Source of the DNA: an uncultured Solobacterium sp.
GTDB lineage: Bacteria; Bacillota_I; Bacilli_A; Erysipelotrichales; Erysipelotrichaceae
Assembly (NCBI GenBank): GCA_905235315.1
Contig: CAJOLG010000049.1
Span: forward strand, 1-12,405
Direction: 5' to 3'
DNA length: 12,405 bases
Shown piece after piece: positions 5,950 to 12,405 of this stretch. Position numbers and translations under genes: made by a program. Positions within the stretch are counted from its first letter, which is position 1. Each line of letters opens with the position of its first letter. The notes below the pieces were generated by a model. That model was not told the origin of the DNA. It did not search any database and worked only from the letters and a program-made list of their open reading frames with translations.

Positions 5950-6717
5950 TTATTCAAGATAATACATACGGAATTCCTGCAGGGCTGTTTCATCCCAGCC
6001 GTATTCCTCTGCCATATAAGCTTCGATGGTTCCGCTCCGTTCCTGGAGATGACCGATCACGGCCCGTCCGATTTCTTCCATGGTGCCTTCCCGGAGATAC
6101 ATCAGGGTCATATAGCCTTCATCTTCCGGCGCAGCAGCCCTTCCTTCCGCCATCCGCGCTTCGATTTCTTCGTTCCGGTACTCGTTAGTGAGCAGATAAT
6201 CCGCAAGCGCGGTTTCCGGATCTGCCCCAAGCGCCAGCAGAATCAGGATCGCTGCGATACCCGTACGGTCCTTTCCCTTTGTGCAGTGAATCAGAAACGG
6301 GCTGCGTCCTTCCCGCAGCGCATCGAACATGGCATGAAATGCGTCGTATCCATACGGCATATCCATATAATACTGCCGCACTCTGGCAATCTGGTCCAGG
6401 GCTGCTTCCCCCTTCTGACCGAATCCCCGGTCGGAGAAATCGATCTGTTCCGCACCCTTTGACGGCAGTCCGTCATAGGATACATAGGACGCACCGATAT
6501 CCGGATCGGGGCGCTTCTTCTGCGACCATTTTTCCCGCAGGTCGAGCACGGTGCTGATATTCAGGTCTCTTACGATCTGAAGTTCTTCTTCGTTCATCAG
6601 ATGCAGGCCGCCGCTGCGCCACAGGACGCCGTGCTTTACGCTTCTTCCGTCCTTCACCGGTATTCCGCCGAGTTCCCGGAAATTCAGCCCGCCTCGGATT
6701 TCTTCTGTTCGGTTCAT
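5950..6717 (-). CDS. tyrosine/dual-specificity-type protein phosphatase (CX5R)
   Basis: This 255-aa cytoplasmic protein has the P-loop HCTKGKDRTG with Cys146 and Arg152 (numbering from the upstream Met at 6720), the hallmark of Cys-based phosphatases. It opens with NFRELGG and GVLWRSGGL, typical of the bacterial Y_phosphatase3 / Listeria LipA-like group, which act on phosphotyrosine and also on phosphoinositides in some members. STVLDLRE near 56-63 is a second family landmark. Two ATGs sit in tandem (6720 and 6717); the second is slightly better spaced from the upstream TAGGA. No signal peptide is seen. It is followed after 20 bp by the ABC ATPase and is divergent from the 5'-nucleotidase gene. 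The substrate is unknown; a phosphometabolite is as likely as a protein. Confidence 0.9.
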   Translation of the reverse strand: MNRTEEIRGGLNFRELGGIPVKDGRSVKHGVLWRSGGLHLMNEEELQIVRDLNISTVLDLREKWSQKKRPDPDIGASYVSYDGLPSKGAEQIDFSDRGFGQKGEAALDQIARVRQYYMDMPYGYDAFHAMFDALREGRSPFLIHCTKGKDRTGIAAILILLALGADPETALADYLLTNEYRNEEIEARMAEGRAAAPEDEGYMTLMYLREGTMEEIGRAVIGHLQERSGTIEAYMAEEYGWDETALQEFRMYYLE

Positions 6718-6814
6718 CATTCCTATTATTTATACTACGATGCGGGCCGCCGGAAAACCTTCTGTTTCATCTGCCGCAAAAATTACCGGACCCTCCGTTT
6801 CCGTGCAGAATGCC

Positions 6815-6823
6815 TGATATAAT
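6815..6823 (+). promoter_or_regulatory. extended -10 promoter of the 5'-nucleotidase gene
   Basis: TGATATAAT is a perfect extended -10 (TGnTATAAT). It is 32 bases before the ATG at 6856, which leaves a ~25-base leader holding AAAGGAG at 6838-6844. The -35 position is poor, which an extended -10 can compensate. Confidence 0.6.
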
Positions 6824-6855
6824 GTTGGTTAAATCCGAAAGGAGTCCTGCCCTGT

Positions 6856-8376
6856 ATGAAAAACCGAATCCGGATTCTTGCGACATCCGATATCCATGGC
6901 TGTATCTATCCGTACCGTTATACCGACGGATCGGAAGCAGCGTATGGTCTTGCCCGGATGAAGACCCTTGTGGATCTTCTGCGGGATGATACCACACTTC
7001 TGCTGGATAACGGAGACGTACTGCAGGGTTCCCCGCTTCAGACCTATCACTACCAGTATCATCCCGATGCGGTGTCTCCCTATACCCGGGCGATGAACAC
7101 CATGGGATATGACTATATCAATCTCGGCAATCATGACTTTGACTACGGGGAGGCTGCGCTGCGCACTCATCTCGATGCGCTGGATGCGCCCTGTATCACC
7201 GGCAATGTACAGGCCAACGGCAAACCCGCCTTTGCGAACTATGTTGTGCGCGAGATCGGCGGAAAGAAAGTCGCCGTCTTCGGCATCACCACACACTATC
7301 TCAAAAAACTTCACAGCAACCGCACCCTGCGTCCCTTCCGGATCAAAGATGCCTTTCTCTCTGCCCGCAATACCGTGGAGACGATCCGGCGGCTCGAAAA
7401 GCCGGACTATATTATCGCCCTCTATCACGGCGGTTTTGAACGGGATCCCGCCACGGGAGAAGCGACCCGTGAGCTGACCGGAGAGGATCAGGCATATCAG
7501 ATTGCCCGGGAGATTCCCGGCATCGATGTCCTGATCACGGGGCATACCCATATTCAGGGCTGCGGAACCCTGTTCGGTACCGTCTATGCTCAGCCTGGCC
7601 AGCACGGCGATTCCCTGGCCTGCGTGGATATCTACACCGATACCGGTGCGATCGATGCGCGCATTATCCGCAATGATGCGCCGGCAGATGAAGCGATGGA
7701 GAACATGGTACGGGCAGAGGAAGAAGAATGCCAGGTCTGGCTGGATACCCCGATCGGACATACATCCATGGATCTCACGATTACCGATCCGTTTGAAGCA
7801 CGCTTTCATAAATCCCAGGTGGTGACCTTCATCAACCGGATCATGATGGAAGCCTCCGGCAGCGATCTTGCGGGCTCTTCCCTGGTCAAAGATGCGTGCG
7901 GCTTCCGCCCCACCGTCACGATGCGGGATCTGCTCGCCACCAGCAAATACGCCGATACGCTGGCCGTCAAAAAGATTACCGGGGCACAGCTGCGTGCCTA
8001 TCTGGAACATTCTGCGGAGTACTGGTCTGTCGACGGCGGACGCATCATCGTCAACCCGCGCTATCGTTCCCCGAAAGAGCGGCCGTATTACTACGATATG
8101 ATCGACGGGGTCTCCTATACCATCAAGGTATCCAATGACCCCGGACAGCGCATCATCTCCCTGACCCGGGACGGGAAGGAAGTATGCGATACGGATGAGT
8201 TTACCCTCTGCCTCTGCAAATACCGGGCCAACGGCGGCGGAAACTACGGCTTCCTGCGGGAGATCCCGAATATTACGGAGATCCTTACCCCGATGCCGGA
8301 GCTTCTCCTGGAGAAATTTCATGAAGAACCGGTCATTGCGTTCGAACCGGTAAACAATATCACCGTGATTCTCTGA
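6856..8376 (+). CDS. 5'-nucleotidase / 2',3'-cyclic phosphodiesterase family metallophosphoesterase, cytoplasmic
   Basis: The 506-aa protein joins an N-terminal calcineurin-like metallophosphoesterase domain (about 1-280) to a C-terminal 5'-nucleotidase substrate domain (about 310-500). The dimetal residues are all present: Asp12 and His14 in TSDIHG, Asp54 in NGDVLQG, GNHD at 91-94, His191 in LYHGG and GHTH at 229-232. In this family the enzyme removes phosphate from nucleoside 5'-monophosphates, UDP-sugars or cyclic nucleotides, and most members (UshA, YfkN) are exported. This one starts MKNRIRILATSDIHG with no signal peptide or anchor, so it should be cytosolic, like B. subtilis YunD. AAAGGAG lies 11 bases before the ATG. 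It is a single-gene unit between a divergent phosphatase gene and a convergent kinase gene. The substrate is not determinable. Confidence 0.93.
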   Translation: MKNRIRILATSDIHGCIYPYRYTDGSEAAYGLARMKTLVDLLRDDTTLLLDNGDVLQGSPLQTYHYQYHPDAVSPYTRAMNTMGYDYINLGNHDFDYGEAALRTHLDALDAPCITGNVQANGKPAFANYVVREIGGKKVAVFGITTHYLKKLHSNRTLRPFRIKDAFLSARNTVETIRRLEKPDYIIALYHGGFERDPATGEATRELTGEDQAYQIAREIPGIDVLITGHTHIQGCGTLFGTVYAQPGQHGDSLACVDIYTDTGAIDARIIRNDAPADEAMENMVRAEEEECQVWLDTPIGHTSMDLTITDPFEARFHKSQVVTFINRIMMEASGSDLAGSSLVKDACGFRPTVTMRDLLATSKYADTLAVKKITGAQLRAYLEHSAEYWSVDGGRIIVNPRYRSPKERPYYYDMIDGVSYTIKVSNDPGQRIISLTRDGKEVCDTDEFTLCLCKYRANGGGNYGFLREIPNITEILTPMPELLLEKFHEEPVIAFEPVNNITVIL

Positions 8377-8390
8377 TCTGCCATGCATGA

Positions 8391-8445
8391 AAACAAAACA
8401 GCAGAAGTGTTCTGGATGTTCAGAATCCTTCTGCTGTTTTTGTTT
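8391..8445. terminator. long bidirectional terminator between convergent genes
   Basis: A perfect 13-bp stem (8395-8407 with 8428-8440) carries a second inner 5-bp stem (TTCTG/CAGAA) in its loop. T-rich tails occur on both strands (8437-8444 on the plus strand, the A-rich run 8391-8398 read as T on the minus). It lies 14 bases after the nucleotidase stop and 18 bases after the kinase stop, so one hairpin can end both transcripts. Confidence 0.9.
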
Positions 8446-8463
8446 CACTTCTGCAGGATGGTT

Positions 8464-9387
8464 TCAGTGCGCTGTCACAATGCCGAATTCTTCCGGCCGG
8501 AATGCCGGACAGGTACTTTCCTTGGTTGCGATAACGGAAGACGCAAGCCGGGTTCCGATCACCGCAGATTCCTGGATCGTCTTTCCGTAGGTGAGTCCGA
8601 TCGTAACCCCCGCAAAGAAGGCATCGCCCGCACCGGTGGTGTCAATGACATCCATGTTGTACGCCGAGTAATACCCGCTTTCCTCTTCGTCGATATAGAT
8701 ACAGCCTTGTTCCCCGAGAGTGACGATCATGCGCGGGATTCCCGCACGTCTGCAGTTGCGGGTGAGCACGGTCAGAAGCACGTCTTTGTGCAGACCGGTC
8801 AGTTCACAGGAGAACAGCTGGCCCGCTTCCTGCTGGTTGCACACCAGGCAGGCAACACGTCTCAGATAGTTTCGGCGCTCCATGGCGATCGACATATTGG
8901 ATACCGCCGCAAATACCGGCTTGCGGTATTTTTCCGCAAGATCAAACAGCACCTCAAGCACTTCTTCTTCGAGATCGATCTCAAGCGCGATACTGTCGGT
9001 CTTTGCCATGATCTCATCGCCCTTTTCAAGCAGAAGATCTTTCAATGGCAGAAGAACCGGCCGTTTGGAAATCGAGGCCGTCACATCCCCGTTGTTGTCA
9101 AAGACTGCGAGCCAGATGCCCAGGCCGTCTTTTCGCCGCAGGATGTATTCGGTATTTACACCGTGTTCCCGGAGCCGTTCCATCACATCGGTGCTGGTTC
9201 CCGAATCGTCGACCACACTGAGAAAATTCGGATTCAGATTGATGTTTCCGATATCCTCGGCGATATTGCGGCTGACGCCGCCGTGAACCTGCACCACATT
9301 GCCGACATTGCGCCCGCCGGGAATGTATTGTGTAAGCGGAAAGCCTTTGATATCGATGAAAACCGCGCCAAGTACTGTTATCCCCAT
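8464..9387 (-). CDS. PfkB-family sugar kinase, pseudouridine-kinase-like
   Basis: This 307-aa ribokinase-fold protein has an N-terminal GAVFIDIKGFP strand, the substrate-lid motif GGVSRNIAED (36-45) and the anion-hole motif DTTGAGDAFFAG (249-260) with Asp255 as catalytic base. The GGV-RNIAE form and the GAxxIDxKG opening are like pseudouridine kinase (PsuK/YeiC), which makes pseudouridine 5'-phosphate for breakdown by PsuG. No psuG gene is in view, so the exact sugar or nucleoside is uncertain; another PfkB specificity is possible. GGGAG eight bases upstream supports the start. It lies 25 bp downstream of the sigma-factor gene and is probably transcribed with it, an unusual companion at the SigH locus. 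Confidence 0.88.
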   Translation of the reverse strand: MGITVLGAVFIDIKGFPLTQYIPGGRNVGNVVQVHGGVSRNIAEDIGNINLNPNFLSVVDDSGTSTDVMERLREHGVNTEYILRRKDGLGIWLAVFDNNGDVTASISKRPVLLPLKDLLLEKGDEIMAKTDSIALEIDLEEEVLEVLFDLAEKYRKPVFAAVSNMSIAMERRNYLRRVACLVCNQQEAGQLFSCELTGLHKDVLLTVLTRNCRRAGIPRMIVTLGEQGCIYIDEEESGYYSAYNMDVIDTTGAGDAFFAGVTIGLTYGKTIQESAVIGTRLASSVIATKESTCPAFRPEEFGIVTAH

Positions 9388-9412
9388 AGTTCACTCTCCC
9401 GATACACGCACA

Positions 9413-10057
9413 TTATAGCTTAGCAGGCGATGTTTTCCGCATGCTTTTCGGGACAGGCTCATCTTTGATGGCTGCCACCATCTTTTTTTTCACATTGGTG
9501 AGGCGCCTTTCATACTGCCGGCAGGTGATGCCGAACTTCTCACTGTACATCGCATAGGTCCCGCCTTCCTTCCACGCCTGAAGCACCTGCTTCTCCGCGT
9601 CGTTCATCGCAGACTCCGTTTTCTTCATTCGCCGGGCCGCCTCATTGAACCGAAAGCGGTAGACCGGGTCGCCCATCCGGTCTGCGGCAGGAATCAGGTT
9701 GGAGTACTGATGATTCTCATCCATCTCATAATCCAGCGACAGGATCGGGTTTCCGTTCTCACTGAGGTTCATCCGGCACCGCTTGGCCTCCTGGGAAAGC
9801 CGCCGGCGGATGATCAGATTCGCAAACGAACTGAACGAACATCCCTGGTCATTGCGGAAATACTCCACCGCCTTGACCAGACCCACCTGCGCTTCAATCA
9901 GCAGGTCATCCCGGAACGATGCGATACTGCGGTTCTTTGCGAGCTGGATCGCGATCTCCGTTTCAATGCTTTTCCGATGGAGAAGAAACAGTTCTTCCAG
10001 CGCTTCCGCATTCTTCATGCGGATCATATATAACAGTTCATAAATATTGCCTTCCAT
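9413..10057 (-). CDS. sigma-70-family sigma factor at the sigH locus
   Basis: The 214-aa protein has a recognisable sigma region 2: DDLLIEAQVGLVKAVEYF (50-67), then GCSFSSFANLIIRRRL (72-87), which covers the -10-recognition helix. A spacer follows, then a helix-turn-helix-like region 4 (about 151-195, AEKQVLQAW to CRQYERRLTNVKKKM). The order cysS-mrnC-rlmB-sigma matches the position of sigH in Firmicutes, where SigH drives competence and early sporulation genes. Region 4 departs from the usual L..LEREVL...Y.EIA form, and yacP, usually between rlmB and sigH, is missing. I therefore call it a SigH-like alternative sigma factor on position plus region 2. GGAGG nine bases upstream supports the start. 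A terminator separates it from rlmB, so it has its own promoter. The basic C-terminal tail (VPKSMRKTSPAKL) is not part of the fold. Confidence 0.85.
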   Translation of the reverse strand: MEGNIYELLYMIRMKNAEALEELFLLHRKSIETEIAIQLAKNRSIASFRDDLLIEAQVGLVKAVEYFRNDQGCSFSSFANLIIRRRLSQEAKRCRMNLSENGNPILSLDYEMDENHQYSNLIPAADRMGDPVYRFRFNEAARRMKKTESAMNDAEKQVLQAWKEGGTYAMYSEKFGITCRQYERRLTNVKKKMVAAIKDEPVPKSMRKTSPAKL

Positions 10058-10197
10058 GGTTCATGTCCTCCGCGTGCAGTACTACTCTAGCATTGGTTCA
10101 GCGGCTGTTTTTCCACATCTTTTGCGGTCTTTCAACAACTTCACTGATTCTGTCCCCGGTTCCTCCACAGTCTTTCCACCTTCCCTGTGAAGAACAG
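10058..10197 (-). promoter_or_regulatory. upstream region of the sigma-factor gene
   Basis: This ~140-bp gap lies between the rlmB terminator and the sigma gene, so the sigma promoter should be here. A TTGAAA is visible on the minus strand but no well-spaced -10 follows. The plus strand holds TTTTCCACA (10109-10117), one mismatch from the DnaA-box consensus, and two weaker CCAC-containing relatives at 10161-10169 and 10172-10180. I cannot fix a promoter by eye. Confidence 0.35.
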
Positions 10198-10219
10198 AAA
10201 AAAGGAGCTTTTGCCCCTT
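10198..10219 (-). terminator. rho-independent terminator after rlmB
   Basis: On the minus strand a 7-bp stem (10213-10219 with 10202-10208, one G-U pair) with an AAAA loop runs into a T-tract (10198-10203). It begins 16 bases after the rlmB stop and ends the cysS-mrnC-rlmB transcript. Confidence 0.85.
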
Positions 10220-10235
10220 CAATGAACCCGATCAT

Positions 10236-10958
10236 TTATCTGCTCAAAAGCGGATGACGCTTTGCGTCGATCCCATACATCAGGATGCCTGCGGATACCG
10301 AGGCGTTCAGGGAAGAAATCGTTCCCCGCATCGGCAGGGAAACAACATAATCACAGTTTTCCCTCACCAGCCGGGAGATTCCTTTTCCTTCATTGCCGAT
10401 AATAAGCACCGTATGGAAATCATACTCCAGGGAACGGTAATCCACCCCGTCCATATCGGCGCCGACTGCCCAGTAGCCCTGCTTCTTGAGCTCTTTCAGT
10501 GCCGCAGTGAGATTGGTCACCGCCGCACACTTTACGGTATCGATTGCGCCTGCGCTCACCTTGGCAACGGTCGGGGTAAGCCCCGCACTGTGCGTCTTCT
10601 TGAAGATCACCCCGTCTGCCTTTACCGCATCGGCGGTACGCAGCACGGCGCCGAGGTTGTGCGGATCCTCAATCTCATCCAGCAGGATGAGGAGGCCGTA
10701 CTTCCCGTTTTTATGATCGATCAGCTCCTGCAGGGAGACGGTCTGATACGGTTCGATCTCAACGGCGACTCCCTGATGATGTTCGCTTTCCGCGATGCGG
10801 TTCAGCTTTTTGCGGTCTGTGTAGACGACCGGCACTCCCGCATTCCGTGCCAGTGCTTCCAGCTCCGGCATGGCGGACTGCAGGTAGAGTTTCTTCACCC
10901 CGCGGTTTTCTTTCAGCACCTGACGGGCAACCTGTCTTCCGTACAATATCTGTGTCAT
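10236..10958 (-). CDS. rlmB: 23S rRNA (guanosine-2'-O-)-methyltransferase, TrmH/SpoU family
   Basis: RlmB is a SPOUT-fold methyltransferase that uses S-adenosylmethionine to 2'-O-methylate a guanosine (G2251 in E. coli) in the peptidyl-transferase region of 23S rRNA. The 240-aa protein has an N-terminal SpoU substrate-binding domain (about 1-75) and the three knot motifs: EDPHNLGAVLRTADA (97-111), IIGNEGKGIS (186-195) and LPMRGTISSLNASVS (208-222). It is full length for the family. It starts 5 bases after the mrnC stop within the cysS-mrnC-rlmB operon and is followed by a terminator. The family also includes other rRNA and tRNA 2'-O-methylases, but the operon position supports RlmB. Confidence 0.95.
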   Translation of the reverse strand: MTQILYGRQVARQVLKENRGVKKLYLQSAMPELEALARNAGVPVVYTDRKKLNRIAESEHHQGVAVEIEPYQTVSLQELIDHKNGKYGLLILLDEIEDPHNLGAVLRTADAVKADGVIFKKTHSAGLTPTVAKVSAGAIDTVKCAAVTNLTAALKELKKQGYWAVGADMDGVDYRSLEYDFHTVLIIGNEGKGISRLVRENCDYVVSLPMRGTISSLNASVSAGILMYGIDAKRHPLLSR

Positions 10959-10963
10959 ACGTG

Positions 10964-11350
10964 TTACTGCACTCCCGTTATTTCCTTCGCTCTATCAAAC
11001 ACTTCTTCGATCCGTGCGGTATTGCCTGCCAGCCTGAGCCAGCCGATCACCGCCTCAAAGCCGGTGGATCTGCGGTAGGTCAGAACATCCGTATGATTCG
11101 GCACCGATCCGGCATTATCGTTGCGGCCGCGGTGAAAGATCTCTTCTTCCTGTTCTGTGAACCAGCCTTCTTCATGCAGGGTGTCATATACCTTTGCCTG
11201 CGCCTTCGCACTGACAAGGCGGATCGTTTTTGCCTGAAGCTGCTTCCCGGTCGTGAATCCCTGCCGGATCAGATACTCCCTTGCGATCAGCGACCACACC
11301 GCATCCCCGAGGTATGCCAGGGTTCTGCCGGAGTATTCATCCGGACGCAT
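10964..11350 (-). CDS. mrnC: Mini-ribonuclease III
   Basis: Mini-III is a dimeric RNase III-like endonuclease without a double-stranded RNA-binding domain; in Bacillus it matures the ends of 23S rRNA. The 128-aa product has LAYLGDAVW (11-19, catalytic Asp16), FHRGRN (72-77), and HTDVLTYRRSTGFEAVIGWL (86-105) with catalytic Glu99. Length and motifs are typical. The ATG overlaps the cysS stop by one base (TGATG), so translation is probably coupled to cysS. This is the standard place of mrnC in Firmicutes. Confidence 0.95.
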   Translation of the reverse strand: MRPDEYSGRTLAYLGDAVWSLIAREYLIRQGFTTGKQLQAKTIRLVSAKAQAKVYDTLHEEGWFTEQEEEIFHRGRNDNAGSVPNHTDVLTYRRSTGFEAVIGWLRLAGNTARIEEVFDRAKEITGVQ

Positions 11351-12405
11351 CAGAGCAGGCCCTTCTCGATCAGCTTCGCGCGGCAGTCATCCGCAGCCGC
11401 GAAATCCTTTGCGGCTTTGGCTTCATTCCACTTCGCAAAGAGTTCCCGGTCTTCTTCCGTAACGGAAACTTCCGGCACCACAATGCCGAGCACTCCCAGC
11501 ATCTTTACGACCGCACCGCAGTATGCGCCTGCGGTATTCCAGTCGATCTCCCGCTGACGCAGCGCGGTGTTGAGCTTTTTCACCGTCTCAAAGATGACGG
11601 TATACGCATTCGGGGTATTCATATCATCATCCAGCTGATCAAGGAATTCCCGGAAGGAAGCCTCATCCGCCATCTGCGAGATATCCTGATCCGCAAGCGC
11701 AGCTTTGATCATTGCCTGGCGTACCGGCGTCAGAACCTTGTCCAGCTCCTTGCGGGCTGTTTCGATCGTCTCATCGGAGAAGTTGAGCTCCTTGCGGTAA
11801 TGCACGGAGGACATCAGCCAGCGGGTGAGATTCGTTCCGAGTTTCTCAACGACATCTTTTGCCCAGAGGGTGTTGCCCAGTGATTTGGACATCTTCTCGC
11901 CGTTGATGTTGACCATCGCGTTATGAATCCAGTAGTTGGCAAGGGAGTTGTGATGCAGTGCCTCCTGCTGGGCCGCTTCGTTTTCATGGTGGGGGAAGCG
12001 GAGATCCATTCCTCCGCCGTGAATATCGATCATCGGACCGAGGTTGTTGTTGATCATGACAACACATTCGGTATGCCAGCCCGGCCGGCCTTCGCCCCAC
12101 GGGGAATCCCACTTGATTCCCTTGTCGGTTTTCTTCCAGAGCGCAAAGTCAAACGGGTTCTTTTTCTGGTCATTCTCTTCAATGCGGGCACCTGCCTCAA
12201 GATCATCCAGACGCTGGTGGGAGATCTCACCGTAGGTCGGCACACTGTCGACGGAGAAATACACATCGCCGTTTACTTCATAGGCATTTCCGCTCTTTAC
12301 CAGATCATCCACGAACTGAATGATCTCATCCATGGTTTCCGTGACGCGCGGTGTAATATCCGGCAGCTCGGTATTCAGCTGGGTGCGCACGGCCTGGTAG
12401 GCTTC
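11350..12405 (-). CDS. cysS: cysteinyl-tRNA synthetase, partial (N-terminus beyond the right edge)
   Basis: CysS charges tRNA-Cys with cysteine in the cytoplasm. The visible ~351 C-terminal residues include the zinc-ligand region GRPGWHTEC, then HGGGMDLRFPHHENE, the ATP-binding KMSKS loop (codons at 11881-11895), the helical bundle domain and the C-terminal tRNA-anticodon domain ending in ADDCRAKLIEKGLL. The HIGH motif and first zinc Cys lie outside the window. No premature stop is seen. It begins the conserved cysS-mrnC-rlmB run. Confidence 0.97.
   Translation of the reverse strand, partial: EAYQAVRTQLNTELPDITPRVTETMDEIIQFVDDLVKSGNAYEVNGDVYFSVDSVPTYGEISHQRLDDLEAGARIEENDQKKNPFDFALWKKTDKGIKWDSPWGEGRPGWHTECVVMINNNLGPMIDIHGGGMDLRFPHHENEAAQQEALHHNSLANYWIHNAMVNINGEKMSKSLGNTLWAKDVVEKLGTNLTRWLMSSVHYRKELNFSDETIETARKELDKVLTPVRQAMIKAALADQDISQMADEASFREFLDQLDDDMNTPNAYTVIFETVKKLNTALRQREIDWNTAGAYCGAVVKMLGVLGIVVPEVSVTEEDRELFAKWNEAKAAKDFAAADDCRAKLIEKGLL

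Noticed and set aside
6729..6734. TATAAA on the minus strand as the phosphatase promoter
   Set aside because: It is only 9-12 bases before the start codon, which would make the mRNA nearly leaderless, and the -35 match (TTTTCC) is weak. It is kept only as part of the short-leader observation.
6829..8448. 539-codon open frame on the minus strand opposite the 5'-nucleotidase
   Set aside because: It mirrors a real, motif-complete gene, has no family motifs, and extends through the terminator hairpin. Antisense frames of this length are expected from GC-biased codons.
8383..9423. 346-codon plus-strand open frame opposite the PfkB kinase
   Set aside because: It starts inside the terminator region and covers a clear kinase gene in antisense, with no recognisable protein features.

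Overview
This window comes from the chromosome of a Bacillota (Firmicutes) bacterium with moderately high GC, roughly the mid-50s by eye. The best evidence is the run cysS - mrnC - rlmB - sigma factor on the minus strand, a classic low-GC Gram-positive order (in Bacillus and Clostridia it is cysS-mrnC-rlmB-yacP-sigH). The glmU-prs pair is a second classic Firmicutes neighbourhood. A gut or oral Erysipelotrichia-like lineage is my guess; no rRNA or other decisive marker is present. I see no mobile element, CRISPR array or tRNA.

Layout. (1) Positions 1-2010, minus strand: an N-acetylmuramic acid 6-phosphate etherase (murQ-like), then 22 bp later a 178-aa protein made of three CW_7 (Cpl-7 type) cell-wall-binding repeats with no catalytic domain and no signal peptide, then a strong terminator and a partial M20 amidohydrolase running off the left edge. 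(2) Positions 2011-3016: a short intergenic region with a perfect 20-bp inverted repeat, then a plus-strand lipoprotein alpha/beta hydrolase. Its last ~35 residues, including the probable catalytic His, have been put out of frame by a one-base shift near 2900. (3) Positions 3040-3105: two terminators of opposite orientation between convergent genes. (4) Positions 3131-6717, minus strand: prs, a short GlmU lacking the acetyltransferase half, an orphan ABC ATPase and a CX5R tyrosine/dual-specificity-type phosphatase. (5) Positions 6818-8376, plus strand: a cytoplasmic 5'-nucleotidase-family enzyme with an extended -10 promoter, ended by a long hairpin that can serve both strands. (6) Positions 8464-12405, minus strand: PfkB (pseudouridine-kinase-like) sugar kinase, a SigH-position sigma factor, rlmB, mrnC and partial cysS.

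How the genes relate. Two functions meet here. The first is amino-sugar and cell-wall metabolism: MurQ converts recycled MurNAc-6-P to GlcNAc-6-P, the truncated GlmU makes UDP-GlcNAc, and a probably cytosolic triple CW_7 protein belongs to a family that binds muropeptides. The second is nucleotide and RNA metabolism: PRPP synthetase, a 5'-nucleotidase, a possible pseudouridine kinase, Mini-III and RlmB. The most unusual item is the MurQ/CW_7 pair, which could be an intracellular muropeptide-binding or peptidoglycan-recycling module. Also worth attention are the GlmU without its acetyltransferase domain and the frameshifted hydrolase. No stretch longer than 300 bases lacks a gene; the longest gap (10058-10235) holds the rlmB terminator and the sigma-factor upstream region.
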